From Anaeramoeba flamelloides (lineage: Eukaryota; Metamonada; Anaeramoebidae): a DNA stretch of 64,000 bases. Position numbers and translations under genes: made by a program. This document shows, one piece after another, positions 34,505 through 48,500 of this stretch (its first letter is position 1; every line of letters starts with the position of its first letter). The stretch covers positions 7,211,501 to 7,275,500 of the forward strand of contig JANTQA010000063.1 in NCBI GenBank assembly GCA_027625915.1. The letters run 5' to 3'. The notes beneath the pieces are model-generated. The model was not told the origin of the DNA and did not search any database. It worked only from the letters and a program-made list of their open reading frames with translations.

Positions 34505-34735
34505 TTCTTTTTCTCTTTTTTCTTTTGAAGTGTTAAGTTTTTGTCGTTTTTTTTTAGATTTTTACATTTAAGAACTGCTGAAAATTGATAGATTCAGAAT
34601 ATTTAACCAATACCCCAATTATAACAGTTAATAGGTACTCAATAATTAATTTATTTATCTTAAAAATGGGAATAAATTTATGATTTTTACTAATATTTTG
34701 ATAGATCTAAAGAAATGAAATTTTCTGGTCATAAA
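34505..34735. repeat. Direct copy of element G with flank
   Basis: Repeats 33788-34000: the pyrimidine-rich flank, then GCTGAAAATTGATAGATTC and the central GATAGATCTAAAGAAATGAAA block read in the opposite sense. It ends just before the MITE at 34745. Confidence 0.6.
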
Positions 34736-34744
34736 TTTACATTT

Positions 34745-34886
34745 ACCATTGTGAAAAAAATTTGGGTCATTAAAAAAAATTGGGTCAGTCAAAACCCATT
34801 TTGCTAATATTTATTATTTAAAAAAAGAAAACAAATTTTTGAATGAACCAATTTTTTTTAATGACCCAAATTTTTTTCACAATGGT
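34745..34886. mobile_element. Short TIR element H, 142 bp
   Basis: ACCATTGTGAAAAAAATTTG at the left and the exact complement CAAATTTTTTTCACAATGGT at the right. The arms continue to about 40 bp. No internal coding sequence. Confidence 0.8.
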
Positions 34887-35152
34887 TACAGCAAAAAAAA
34901 TAAACAAAAATTATCTCAAAATTCCAAAAAGGAATAGCTTAAATTGGCTCTAAAAAGCCAATAGCCAAATGGATTGTCAAGATCTTGGGTTTTTTTCCTT
35001 CAATCAATCAGAAAAATCTTTGATAACTGGGAATACAATTGATTTTTATTAATTGAAAAATGATAGTCTTTTCACATTTTTACTTATATTTCGAAATGAT
35101 CAAAAAAATGAAATACATGGTTTTTGAAATTATCTGGTTTGTTTGTTTATAA

Positions 35153-35610
35153 CTGTAGAGAGAAAAATGTTGGACACAGAAAAATGGTTGGACAGCATTT
35201 TTAATTGGGAACCTTACTAAAAATGATTTTTAATTTCAATCATTTGTGAAATAACTAAAGAAAATAACAATAATCTACTTATTAGAATAACGATTAATGT
35301 AATTCTACTTTTTCAAAACCTTATCTCTTATAATCTAAATCAAGTTTAAAAATTACCTTTTTCTGAATTAATAGTAAACTTTACTACAACTTGGATTTTT
35401 GTTAAAATAGCATGATCTACTTGAGTTATCAACCATTCAAATGAGTATTCTACACAAACCACAGATTAATGAACTTTTAACACCTTTAAACCTGGATTTA
35501 TATAAAATTCACCTAGTTATCAATAGGATTTGATTTTCAATTTCAGTAATGTTCCCAATTAAAAATGGTGTCCAACCATTTTTCTGTGTCCAACATTTTT
35601 CTCTCAACAG
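35153..35610. mobile_element. MITE family A, copy 3
   Basis: Termini CTGTAGAGAGAAAAATGTTG and the complement ending CTCTCAACAG, with TAA on both sides. 458 bp, closely similar to copies 1 and 2. It lies about 560 bp upstream of the RhoGEF-kelch start codon. Confidence 0.85.
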
Positions 35611-36173
35611 TAAGATAACAAACAATAAAATAAATTAAATTATTTATGATCTTTCCTCTTCTGTCAAAAAATTCTTTTTTTCATTTCCCATCTAAATCCA
35701 AAAAAATTTTTTTAGGGAAAAAAATTATTTAACTATCAAGATTTATTAAATAAGACAATTAGATCTACACCGCCACACATTACTAATTTCAATTTTAGTT
35801 TGAAAACAATTCCAAAAATCAAACAAGTTCAAATCTTAAAAAAAAAATTTTTTTGTAATCTAATTTGATTTAAGAGAGACATAGGTTGATTTTTTGGGCT
35901 GATCCGAGGTAGAATACAATTCCAAAAAAAATAATTCTTTTGAAAATAAACCGAAGAAGTCAGAAAGACATACCCAAATTGTTTATATTGTCTGTTATTT
36001 GAAATTAGTTTGGTATGTTTTTTTTCAATTCTAAATACATTTAAAAACTACAGTCATTTTCTTTTGTTAATTATCCTACAATTTTAAAAGACTATTTTTT
36101 TTTATTTCGGTTTGAAAAAATAGTGATCTAATTTTTTTTCTTATCAAATTAATTACTAATTCTTTTTTTGTGA

Positions 36174-39100
36174 ATGTTATCGAGTGGGTGGGTTGTTATT
36201 GGAGAAATTTTGTCTGATCAGGATGATGAAAAGAATATCCGTCAACAAAAACAAAAAAAAAAAACACAAGTGTGTGTAAATAGATCAGTTTTAACTCTAC
36301 AGAGGATTATTCGTGGGTTACTAGATCGGAAAAGGGTCTTAAAGAATTACCCTAAACAATTAACCAAATTAATAACGATAAGAGAGTTAATCGAAACAGA
36401 AAATACATACACCAGCCAATTAAAATTATTGATAAAAGTAAATTTTTCCTTCCTGTTTTGGTTATGCCCTTTTTAAAAAAGTGTTTGAGAAGGTAGGCTT
36501 TACAAAATACCGACAAACAACTCCAAAAAGTCAAAGTGGATCACCTTTTACGAATATATAAAACACTCTTTTTTCTATGAGGAATAGGAATTTATTAACA
36601 GTCAATTAATAATTATTTTTTTGTGTTTTTCAAAACTCTTCTTTTTATGCTATTCAATTCAAACACAATGCAAAATTAAAAATAGGGATTCAAGAGGCCA
36701 CTAGAAAAGAACAAAATAATTTCCCAACAAGTGCTCCAAACAATTTTTTCAAATAGCGATTTATTATTGCAATTAAATTCAAAATTCTATCAACGACTTG
36801 TCGAACAACAGAGAGATCTGAACAATTATACCTGGGGCCACGTTTTTGATGGCATTGTCGACTTTATGAAATTGTATACAATTTATGTTAACAATTACCA
36901 AAGCGCAATCAATGCAGTGTCAGAACAAATTGCAACGAACAAAGGTTTTCGTAATTATTTGGAAAAAAAAACTTACGATCCTAAATTTCACAAGCTAAGA
37001 ATATTTTCTTTGTTGATCACCCCAATACAAAGAATCCCAAGATACGTGCTATTGTTAAAAGTAAATAATTTTTTTTGAAAAAACAGAAAAACTTTTGTAT
37101 TACAAAAACAAGTTCAAAAATTAAAAGATCCTGAAAAAATTAATTTTACAAAGTTGTGCACCTTAGTTATGTTGTTTTTGTGATTATAGGATTTATTAGA
37201 GCAGTATTGAAAAAAAAATTCTTCAAGAAAAATTTTTAGTTGCTTTTGCTATTTAGGCCTTTTTAATAAAGTGTGGCCTAAAAGTTTTACCAAGCGTGTT
37301 CAAACCGAATTAAATGAGTGAATTATGTAGTTTGAAGTTACAACTTGTAAAACTATTTGTCAACCCTTTTTTTAAACAGCTGTACTGATAAATTCAAAGA
37401 ACAATTTGTGAAAAAAAAGTAATACTGTTATCAAAATAAAGCGTGGAAAAGAAAAATATAATCCCTGTGTTTCAAAATAAAAAGCGTGTTTTTTTGTTTT
37501 AGAAAACTTAAACATCAACCGATCAAATAAACCAACAATAAACCCTAATTAAATATGGTACTGGTTTCTTCAAGTTCTCTTTATTAAAAAGAGATTCCAA
37601 AAATTGAAGGATCAAATTAGAAAATCTATCCCAAAAAATAGAGTAAATTGTTAAGAAAATTTATAATCCCAAAAAAACAGAAAATTTCAATAAAATTTAT
37701 ATTGTTATGGAAAATTTTGAACAAATTGCATTCCTAATTTAAATTTTACTATAAACATCAAGTAGTTTAGTTTCAAAAGTGATTTGAACTATGTATACTA
37801 TTAGGCAGTAAATTGGATGTTGCCTTGGAACAAGAAGAAAAAAAAACACGGATTATATTTTGAAACACGGATAATAGCCGTTGAGAAAGCATTATTTTGA
37901 TCACTATACAAGAAAAAAAAGTAAAACATGGATTTTTAATTGAAAATCTTAAGAGAATCACAGAAACCTGAAAATGAAAAAGTAAGATCAATTTAATAAA
38001 AGAAAAAATAAATGATTAAAGACAAAATATGGGATTTAACACAATAATAATTGTTAGATACTCTCTTTTAGGTATGGGTTTTTCTTTTTAATTTATTATT
38101 CAAAAATTTATTGAAAAAATTGACTATTTTTGAGATATCCAAAACCACTCAAACGAAAAGAATTTAGATAATAAAGATAGATTTCAATTGTGTTTGTTAA
38201 TTTGGCCGACAAAATAATATAATGAATTTGAATTGAATTTATCTTATTTCTTCTTGTAATTGAAATTACTTGACATTTTCAGATTTTTTGTGATTTATGC
38301 GATGTATATTACGTTTCTTATTCTAATATGGTTTCCTTTGAAAAATTGAGTGTTGAACTTTTTTCAATCATGGTTATTTTTTTTTTTTTTCAGTTTCAAA
38401 ACAAAATGTATGAACTTCATTTACTTTGGGTACTGTTATTAACATAACCTGTAGACAGATCATAAAACCCACTATTAAAAATAAAACCATTTCTTTTTTT
38501 GTCTTCTTGTTCCAACACAATATCTAATTCACTATTCAATAGTGCACCTCAGATCAAATACAATTTTGAAGGTTAACTAATCGATAATTTGAGAATATTT
38601 TACTTTAGGAATTGAATTCGTTAAAAATTTTCATATTTTTCCAATTTTACGAAATTTCTTGTTTTCTTTTTGTAAATTTTCAAAATTTTTTTGAAATGGC
38701 TTGTTTTTCATTGCTCGAGAAAAATTTTTACACTTGGATCCTTCATATTATAAATTTCTCTTGTAATCATAGGACTTTAAGAAATCAATACAATATTTAC
38801 ATATTGTTTATTGTTGGTTTCTTTGATCATTTAATGTTTAAGCTTTCTAGAAAACAATTAAACAGCTTTACATTTGAAACACGTATTTTACCAAATCTGT
38901 ATTAGAGGATTTGATGATATCTTTTTAAAGTCACGATAAAGCTTCAAAAATCATGATTATTTTTAACAAATCGCCATATTGTAGAAAATGGCGATAATCA
39001 ATAATATCATGATAATATCACAAATCATGGTATTATATAAAATCATGGTAATTGTCTAAAAATTGTGATAAATTTAAAAAAAATAGTATTGTTTTCTTTT

Positions 39101-39449
39101 TTTTTTTTTTTGAGTTCATTTTCCAAAACGGATATAAGTCATAAACCATTTATAAATATCTGGTTATTCTAGTTTATTTTAATCTAATTCAAGAAATATT
39201 AAGATTATAAACAAAATTACATTAAAAAAAATAAACATTTATTTATATTTTTGGAATAAAAATCATTTTTAAAAAGTGTAACAAAAAAGTTTTTAATACA
39301 GATCTTATAAAGAGCTCTATTGAAGTTTATTGACTAGTTTTAAAAAATTTTTTTCAAACTTTTTGGTAATAATTTTTTTAAAAATGCTCAAAAATAATTG
39401 GGAATATTCAAAAAAAGGATATCAATAGATAATTGTTATTTAATAAGTG

Positions 39450-39500
<51 letters not shown>

Positions 39501-42500
39501 ACAAATGTTTTATGAATAGCGAACAATTTTAATTTTAAATTAATAATAATTTTTTTTTTTATTTATTTTGAAGGGAAGGAATTAATTTCCTCTTACAGAT
39601 GTTAGGTTTTTTTTATTTTAAGAAATAAACAGAAAATTTATTTAATTTTCTGTTTAATTTCAAAAATTGAAAAAAAACTGCCGTTAAATTTTCCAGAATT
39701 TAAAAGAATTGAGTAAAATCAAAGATTTTTCTCTATTCTATTGTGTTCTGGAAAACAACAGTTAGATTATTTTTTTAATTTGAGAAATAAAAAGAAAATT
39801 TTCTTTTTATTTCTAAAATTAAAAAAAAAACCTTTAACTTTTCATGAATTCGTAAGAATTGAAGTAAAATAAATGATTTTTATACATTCTCTTGAATTCT
39901 TGAAAAGATATTACTCTACGACACTCTACGAAACTTGACGCAATTTCTAAATTTTTGATTAGAATTTTCAATAAAGAATCATAATTCTCTTTATCATTAA
40001 CTAATGACAAAATAAATAATGAGTCTTTATTCCTAAATAATATCTAAGATATTATTCTTATTTTTTTTATTTGAATTAAATCGTTAATCCAAATTATTCG
40101 ATTTTCTTGATAGAATAGGCGTCGTTAAGTTTTTTTCAATTTAAGAAATAAATAGAAAATTAAATAAATTTTCTGTTTATTTCTTAAATTAAAAAAAACA
40201 TATACACGATCCCATAAAAAATGATCGATTTCTTCAACGATTTCTAAGTTGAAATATTTTTTACATAAATTGCAAGATTTTGTTTTCATTTTATTCTTAT
40301 CATAAACATAAGAATATTTATTTAGATAATTTGTGAAATTTCTTAATTTTAAGACGGAAGTAGATTCCTTCCATTTAAAATATTTTTTGTAGTTAGGTTT
40401 TCTTGAGTTTTCTGTTTATTTGTGAAGTGTCCAAGGTTTTTTTTTACTTTAGAAATAAACAGAAAATTTTAATAAATTTTCGGTTTATTTCTAAAGTAAA
40501 AAAACCTAACGAAAATCTATTGATTTTCTAAATAAATAGAAAACTCAAAAAAACCTAACGAAAATCGATAGATTTCACAAATAAAACAGAAAACCTCTAG
40601 AAAATCGCCGTTAGGTTTTTTTTAATTTTAGAAATTAAAAGAAAATTTCAAAAATTTTCTTTTTATTTGTGAAATTAAAAAAAACCTAGGCACTCTACGG
40701 CACTTGAAGACACGGCCTTTTGTTTATATTGTTATTAGACCTAATAATTTTTAAATATTCCTGATCTTTCCACCAAGTACTACTTATTATTAAGTTTTCT
40801 CTAAATTGATTTAGATTCGCATTTAGTAATTTTAAATTTTCTACTTTCCAATAAATATTTTCGTTGTCTTTTTTTGAAAATTTTAAATTTTTTGATATAT
40901 ATTCAAAACCCCAAAATTTCTCATTTCTTTTTGAGTTTATATCTTTTTTTATAAATTTAAATTCTGGTTTGGCTTATTTTTGCTTCAGTTTTATAAATTA
41001 TCCTAGGAGAGTATGTATTAATTTTTTAAAAACTTGTGGCTTTTTTATTTATCCAAACATCTATCGAGTTGAAATCATTTTGGGTTAGATTGAAAATAAC
41101 TAGGCCATAAAATATTTGGCTAATACATACCGATTTAAACATTTGTAATTTTACCCCATTGGCTAAATTTTTTTGTTGGTTAAATATCATTTTGAATTTT
41201 TTAAAGTTGGCTTTTACTTTTTTAAAATTTTTTCGTCATTTTTTCTCTTTTTCAAGCCAAACGCCTAAATACTTTATTTTGACAACTAATTTGATTTTCG
41301 AGTTTTATCAATATTTGGGTTCATTCCAAATTCTTGAATAATTTTATAAATTAATATTAATTTTTTATCAATTTCTGGAATTGGTCCTTCCATTATTAAA
41401 ATTAAGTAATCTGCAAACATTTGAACATGATGAACTAAATCTGTTATTTTTTCGATTAAAAAATGGCTGATAAATCCAAACATTAATGGAGAAAGAGGAT
41501 CACCTCGATAAACTCCTATTCCTTCTTTTTTATAATATTTTTGTATACAAATTTTGATTTTTTCATTTTTGATATATTTATTGAGAGCATAATGTACTAG
41601 TATATGACTAATTGTGTCAAAGCATTTTTTAATATCAATTGTTACTGACAAAAATTCTTTATTTTTTTAAGTTTTTACTATTTTGAGTTCAAATAGTAAA
41701 TTTAGTACAGCAATTCTTGTATCTAAATTTTTTTTTTATGGTAACCAAATTTAGAATCTGATACTAGATTCCAAGAGTATTCTATTTCTTTATAAATGAG
41801 TTTTTTTAAAAAAAAAGCTAAAGTATTATTAATTGTTATTAGTCTATAATTTGAAGGAATTCCTTGGTCTCCAGCTTTATGGATAAATAAAATATTTCTT
41901 TCTTTGATAAAATTAATTATGTCTTCATTTGGATTATCAATCCAGTGTAAAAATATTCTTTGAACATTTTTAATAAAAAAAAATATTTTTTTTCAATATT
42001 GTTTTTAGGGCCCAATTTATAGAATTGTCTTTTGTCCAAATCTTTAACTGATTTATTTTTTTGATATTTTATTAAATCATAAATATTTTCCAGAGAAAAA
42101 ATATCTTTAATATCCCTTGGCTTTAAATCTTCAAATTTCTTAAAATAATATTCTTGAATTAATTTTATTATTTTTATTTCTGGTTTTTTTACTAATTTCT
42201 TTACAATAATTAAAATAAGTATTTTCTAAATTTTTATTATTTAAAATAATTTTTGTTGGTTAACTTCTAATTTTGTTTTTTAATTTTATAAATTAATTTA
42301 TCATTCAAAAGTAAATTTTTAATTAAATTAAACATCTCTTCATTTTCTTTATTTATTTTAAAAACATAATTCTTTGTTTTTGTAAATTTTTTTTTTTTAA
42401 TTTTTTAAAATTATTTTGAATTAAAAATTTTATTAATTTATTTATTATTACACTTTAATATTCTTAAAATCAAAAAAAAAAAAAAAAACAAATAAATCCA

Positions 42501-45500
42501 AAGAAAATTGTAAAAAATACTGATAGATCGCACCCAGATTTTATAAATTTTCAAAATATATTAGAAAAAATGAAAGAAGTAGCTGAATTAATCAATCAAA
42601 ATAGATCCAATTTACTTGAATTTCAACGAATTTTGACACTTCAAAATAAATTCATTAACTTGGACAAAGGGGGGCTTTTTGTAGATGTGGGTAGAAAATT
42701 AAAGAAGGAAGGCGAAATAATAATTTATTTAAAAGATCAAAAAACTAAATATAGTAATCAACAAAGCCATCACAAGCAATGGGGTTTTTTATTCAATGAT
42801 ATCTTTTTAATTGCCGAGAAAATAAACGAAAATACATTTTCGAAAAAATTTGTTATAAACTTAAATGATCTTCAATTAAAAAGTCTCCCAAAAAGTCTGG
42901 GAAAGTATTCTACAAATTTTGAATTTATAATTGGTGGAAATGTATTTATTTTAAATTGTAATAATTATGAAAATACGCTAAATTGGTATAATGGGCTCAA
43001 AACAACTATTGAAAAAAATATAGAAAAAAAGAGGACTTTTTTGGATTTCTATTTTTGGACCAAGCTTCCAGTTAATCACGGGCAATTGCCACCACCCGTT
43101 AGATATGTTAAAGGTGGTGTTTATCGAAGAAAATTGTTTATTTGGGGTGGAGAAATTGCGATTTTAAATAACCAGAGACGATATTTAGAAGATTTATATT
43201 CATTAGATCTAGGTATGTTTTATTTTTCCAGATGTTTTATTATTAAATAACTTCTTTTATATTATATTAATATAACTATTGTATTTGTCAGGAATCAAAA
43301 AAAAAATGAAATATAATTTTTCAAAAATCTTAGACACAAATGTTCTGTTTTGGTTATTTAACATAAAAATTACAAATTTTTTCAAAATTAATCCTAAAAA
43401 ATAAATGAAAACCTTTAATAGATCTATTTATATTACGATATTGAAAAAATATTTTTGTACGCTTTTTTAAAACAACTTTCTCACGATTTTTTTTTTTTTT
43501 TTTTTTGATTTAAATTAATTTTTCTAACATTTAATTAAGGAATTTCTATGACAGGTTATATAATCATAAACCAAAATAATTTGATTAAAGGATTAATTTT
43601 GAAAATTTTGATGTCACACACTTTTAAAATAGCTAAAATAAATTATATTTATATTTATTTATTAATAGAAAATAAAGTATTAATAATTTTTATTTATCTA
43701 ACGGGTATTTTTTTTAAACCACCTTGTTTCTTAAATTTTACCAAAATAAAAAATTTAAAACTATTAATTTATTCTTTTCTTTCGAAAGCTCAAAAAAAAT
43801 AAAAGAAAAGAAAAATAAATTTTTTGACAAAATAATAAAAATTCCAAATTTAGAGAAACAAAAAAACTATTTGTTCAAAATGTGCTGAAATCCAAGATAG
43901 AAGGTGATTTTTCAAAAGGGATGTTTTACCTTCAAAAGTTAAATTCCCATGAAAAAAACCCTCGTATGAAATCTAAGTGATCGATTAAAAAAACAAAAAA
44001 TTAGATTTTTAGTGTGAAAATTCCCTAAAATATAAAATTCATAAAAAGAAGAACAACGAAAAGAAGATAACAAGCATTTCAAACAATCATTATTAATTCC
44101 TGTTCGTATGTATCTGATATCAAAAAAGCTTTAAAATTGAATCCTTTAGTCTTTCATTTAATTTAAAAAAAATGTTGAACTGAGGAAAACTAAATATTGA
44201 ATATCAATAGGGTTGATAGTATCCAAAATATTTTATTTTCATAGTAATATATAATGCTACAATATATTGAAAAATGATAATTTACCCAAAGATATTATTT
44301 GAGTTGGTGAAAAAGTAGAGACAAATTTGTCAATCAAAGCAAAACAAAATAATATGAATTGTTTTGATCTTATCGGTTTTTTTTTTTTTTTCTTATTTTT
44401 AAAAAACATTTTGTTTTGAAGATCGGTTTGTTAATCAACAAAAATGTTATCAATTTATAAATATTTTTCTTTCCAATAACATTCTCGGTTAAAAAACAAC
44501 TTTAGAATTCTGAAAAAATCATCCTATTTTACAAAAAGATATTCTGTTCAACAATGATTATTTTTTTTATTACTCACAGCAAATAGCCCCATGGCTTTTA
44601 TCAATGTTTTCACTTTTTACCAAGCTTCCCCCCTTTAAAGGTGTTGGAAAGTGTTGGAAATTGTTTGAAAGATATTTGAGATCTGGAAAGACTCGAAAGC
44701 TTTGTAAAAGTATTGGTATTTTTTGTTGTGCATTATGTTAAACAATGAATATTTTTTTTTTTCAATTTTGAGCATTTTTTTTTACAAAATTGTATACTTC
44801 AAATTATATTTCGGAAGAATTGAATTTTTTGGGAGAAAATACTATATCAATTCGAAAAAAATCAATTATTCAAACAATAAATAACATTTAAATGGAAAAA
44901 TTACAGTATAGTGTATTATCGACTTTTAGACACAAAAGTCTAATCTTACGATTTATCAAAAAAAAACAAAAAAGAAATAAAAAGATAATTGTGGTTTAAA
45001 AAGTTGAATTTTGGTTGATATATTATTATTATTATTTGTAATACTATAAACAACAAGACAAAAAACATTTTTTTTCTTTCCTAAAATAGCAGAAATCATA
45101 ATTTCAATTTTTAAAAGTTTGTAAAAAAATAAAAAATAAATTAAAGATTTGATATATTGCTTTTACTTTTTCATTCTTTTTTTTTTTTTTTTTCCTCTAT
45201 TTAATTTCTTATTATTTAGATTCGTGGACCTGGAGAATGATTGAAACGGAAGGGCAAAATCCATTTGGAAGAATTGGACACACATTAAGTTTAGTAAACA
45301 AAAGGTTGTATTTGTTTGGGGGTGTCAGAGATGGTATTGTTTATGGGGATTTGCGTTATTTAGATTTAGGTAAATATTTCTTTATTATCTTACTTTTTAT
45401 AAAATTATCAGTGGATATTTTTTTCCAGATAATGCTCTTAAAATTATTGTCTGTTTCTTAAATATTTTGATATTTTTGATTTTTAAAAAACTAAGAGAAT

Positions 45501-48500
45501 AACACTTATATCTTTGAAGGAAAAAAACTATGATTGATAAAATTTCATCAAAATTTAATCAACTCATCTCATCTAATTATGACTTATCTTTGAATATTCA
45601 CTTCCAAGATTATTGATCTAGAGTTTGTTGGATAACCCTAATAAAAAAATTTTTTTTATAACAAAATTCCCTTTTATATGTCCCTACGACCCAAAAAACA
45701 CTAAAAATTGAAAACCGATCAAATACCTTCCATTAATACAATTAAAAAAACTAAATGAAAAAATAAAAATAAATAAAGTTTCAATTTAACTTTTTCTTGA
45801 AAACATTTTTTGCCAAAATAATTGAATTCACACTTGAAATTATGTATATTTTTATATACACTATCTTGTTTTAACTCATTTACTAAAACAAATTCTAAAT
45901 TATGGGAATTTTCTTTTCACAAAAGGGACTAATTTGGTCTTCAAATGTTTTTTTTTTTTTAGTTTCAAATGGTAAAATTAAAAAAAAGTTAAACTAAAAA
46001 GATAAACTCTCTGGAAAAATATTCCTAATTTAATATATTAACTTATTCTTTAATTTCAAACTTTTCTCAACACCATTTTTCAAAAAAAAATAAAAAAGTG
46101 CACAGTAATTTCAAAAAATATTTTAGATATTCAAAAGTTGAGATTGTTTTTATTCTACAAAAATTTATCCCAGTGTTTAATTGAATTAAGTTATAAACTT
46201 AGATTTCAAAAAATATTAATCAGAAAAAAATAGTGCTTAATTTTATTAAGGACATATGATGATTTTTTCAATATTTTTTGAAAAAAATATTCTTATAACA
46301 GACTTATAACATGTTACAATTTTTATAACACATTTGATAACAAATATTTATGTTATGAAAGTTGTTATAATAAAATTTTATAACATTTTAAGAGTTTATA
46401 ACACCTTTGCAACACGTTTATAACATGTTATAAAAATTTTTTTTTATTAGGGCAATACTCTCAAAATTCTATATTTGATATGATTAAAGCTGAGGAACAC
46501 CTGGTAAAAGAATTGGTATTTTTTATTTTTATTTATGATTAATAACTTAATTCCATTTTATAGAATGATTTTTTATATTGAAACCGGCCAAAAAATCTCG
46601 TAATTTTAGATTTGTTTTAATAATAAAACAAAATTCCATTTACCAATCAAAAAAAAAACATTTAAATTATTTTTAAAAAAATATTCTCTGTTTTTAAATC
46701 CAAAACGAATTCAATCATAAATTAATTATTATGAGTCTTTTATTGAACTAAAATTTGATTTTTAAATTTATATGTCAAATGAAAAACTTTTTAAAAATCG
46801 AAAGTAATTTTTGACAAATAAAATAATCCAAAAGTATACTAAATTTTTAAAACAGAGATACAATAAAAATAATCTTATAAACTGACATCCAACAAAATCT
46901 CTAACAAACACCTCTTTAAATATTGCTTTAGTTTTGAAATATTTTATAAGATGAGAGGAATTATTACTGAATGAAGAAACACTGAAAAATTTAAAATGAG
47001 AGAATAACTTTGTTTGGAATTTAATAAAAAGTTCCTACTTTAGTGATCAACTCATTAAAGAGAAGAAACTCGCCCAAAACATTCGGTCTCTTAACAAAAA
47101 CAACTGATTGTTTCCAAACAGAATAAAACTGAATCGAAAATTTTAATCAAGTCCGATTCTATTCTTTTTAATTAATCTGTTTTTTTAATTGTTCATAAAA
47201 TGTTTTGGAAAATGAAATAAAAAGTTAAGAAGGAATCAAATTACTTTTTTTGTCTTTAAACATATAAACAAATAAAAAGCTGATCCATTTAGTTTACCAA
47301 AAGACCAATTGGAAAAAAGTAAAAAGAAAATGTACAGGAAAGTAATTGGAAAGGTGAAAAAGTTTTTTGGGACTAGTAAAAATAGGGGAAAATGAAAAGG
47401 AAAAAAACAGATCCTGAAATAAAAAAAATGTTTTTTTGTTTTAAAATTATTTAGTTTTATTTGTTATTGGATTTTGTTTTTTTAGAGTTCGTGGTAAATC
47501 AACTGAATATTGTAAATTATATATTCTCCGTTGCAAGTGTGGTGTCGTCATAATTAAAACACTTGCAATTGAAAATCTGAGTTATTTTAATAAGAATATC
47601 GTGGTTGTCATTACAATCCTAATGTCTTGTACCTGCTCTCAATATAGATTCCAATGACCGAAGATATTCTTATTAAAATAACTAAGATTTCCAATAAAAT
47701 CTTACAAAATTATTTCGGATACTCACGACCTCTCGGAAGTATAAGGGCCATTATTTAAAAGGTAATTAGGTTATTTGGGGCTCAAAGACAATAAAATATA
47801 TTATTAATACAACATTTTTTGAAAAGGTTTTTCAACTCAATAAATGAAAAAAAAAACGATTTTTTTATAAGAATCAACAAACATAAGATTAATAAGAACA
47901 ACGGGGAAAGACAATCTGCGGATTATTATTGATATTATTAAAAGATATACCTGAAGAAACGATAAATTAAAAAAAAAAAATCCAACCCCTTTAATTGGAC
48001 CATATCAGGTAAAATTTCTCAAATTCTTTAGGAGACGGAAATTGTTAACAATAAGATTTTTTAATAATATATGTATTCATATTAAAAGATATTGTATAGA
48101 CTCAATTTTCTTGGTGTTAATTTGAGTTTTCAAAGATTTTTATTAGGATTAACTTTCAATAAAAAAAAAATTTATCAAAAAAAAAAAATTAATAAAAAAA
48201 AAAAATCCACTAAAATGATATTAAAATTTTAACAAATAAAAACAAATTATAGAAACATTTGTTTGGTATAATATCCATCTTCAAAATAAAAGTATACCAA
48301 GTCCACGTTATGGTCATTCTGCGACTTTGATTAAAAACAAAATATGGATTTTTGGTGGCATTGATGAAAATGGAAAATGTTTAAATGATCTATATTCTTT
48401 TGATTTGGAAACCAACATATGCTCACAAATGGAATATCATGAACAGACCCTTCAACCTCGGTGTTGGCATAGTGCACTTTATATAAAAGAAAAAGAAGAA

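Larger units (their letters stand above)
39555..42488 (-). mobile_element. Decayed LINE (non-LTR retrotransposon) with RT motifs
   Basis: The best copy of the family, antisense inside intron 2 of the RhoGEF gene. Reading the minus strand from 42488: LFIHKAGDQGIPSNYRLITI (about 41830-41900; the KxGD..P.NYR RT block), TIDIKKCFDTISH (41600-41645), GVYRGDPLSPLMFG (41475-41520), then MFADYLILI at the YADD site, where the second Asp is Tyr (41390-41420), and KYLGVWLEKEK (about 41240-41275). A C-terminal CNLCKKYF...IDHFLW zinc region follows (40210-40290), and SLVNDKENYDSLLK (39970-40010). Hairpin units interrupt it at 40110-40200 and 40390-40700 and follow it at 39600-39950. Frames are broken in several places, so it is inactive. 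Confidence 0.8.
37061..42503 (+). other. Intron 2 of the RhoGEF-kelch gene, 5.4 kb
   Basis: Splits the DH domain between YVLLLK and KIVKNTDRSHPDF, exactly where DH helices join, which confirms the splice. It contains the long-TIR element (37460-38905), an end of the ATCGCGAT element (38902-39080), a CA/TA microsatellite (39452-39500) and an antisense LINE (39555-42488). Confidence 0.8.
45370..48252 (+). other. Intron 4 of the RhoGEF-kelch gene
   Basis: Phase 1, GTAAAT donor and AATTATAG acceptor. Contains dispersed repeat J (45600-46440), dispersed repeat F (46720-47130) and a structured, less AT-rich island (47480-47760). Confidence 0.75.

Noticed and set aside
38612-38905. 97-aa plus-strand frame
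   Set aside because: Forms the right arm of long-TIR element I and is matched by non-coding repeats at 58240 and 59350.
39452-39500. CA/TA run considered as a possible CRISPR-like or satellite array
   Set aside because: Plain dinucleotide microsatellite; no spacer structure anywhere in the window, and the host is a eukaryote.
40864-41341. Plus-strand frames rich in Phe/Ile
   Set aside because: Antisense shadows of the LINE reverse transcriptase on the minus strand.
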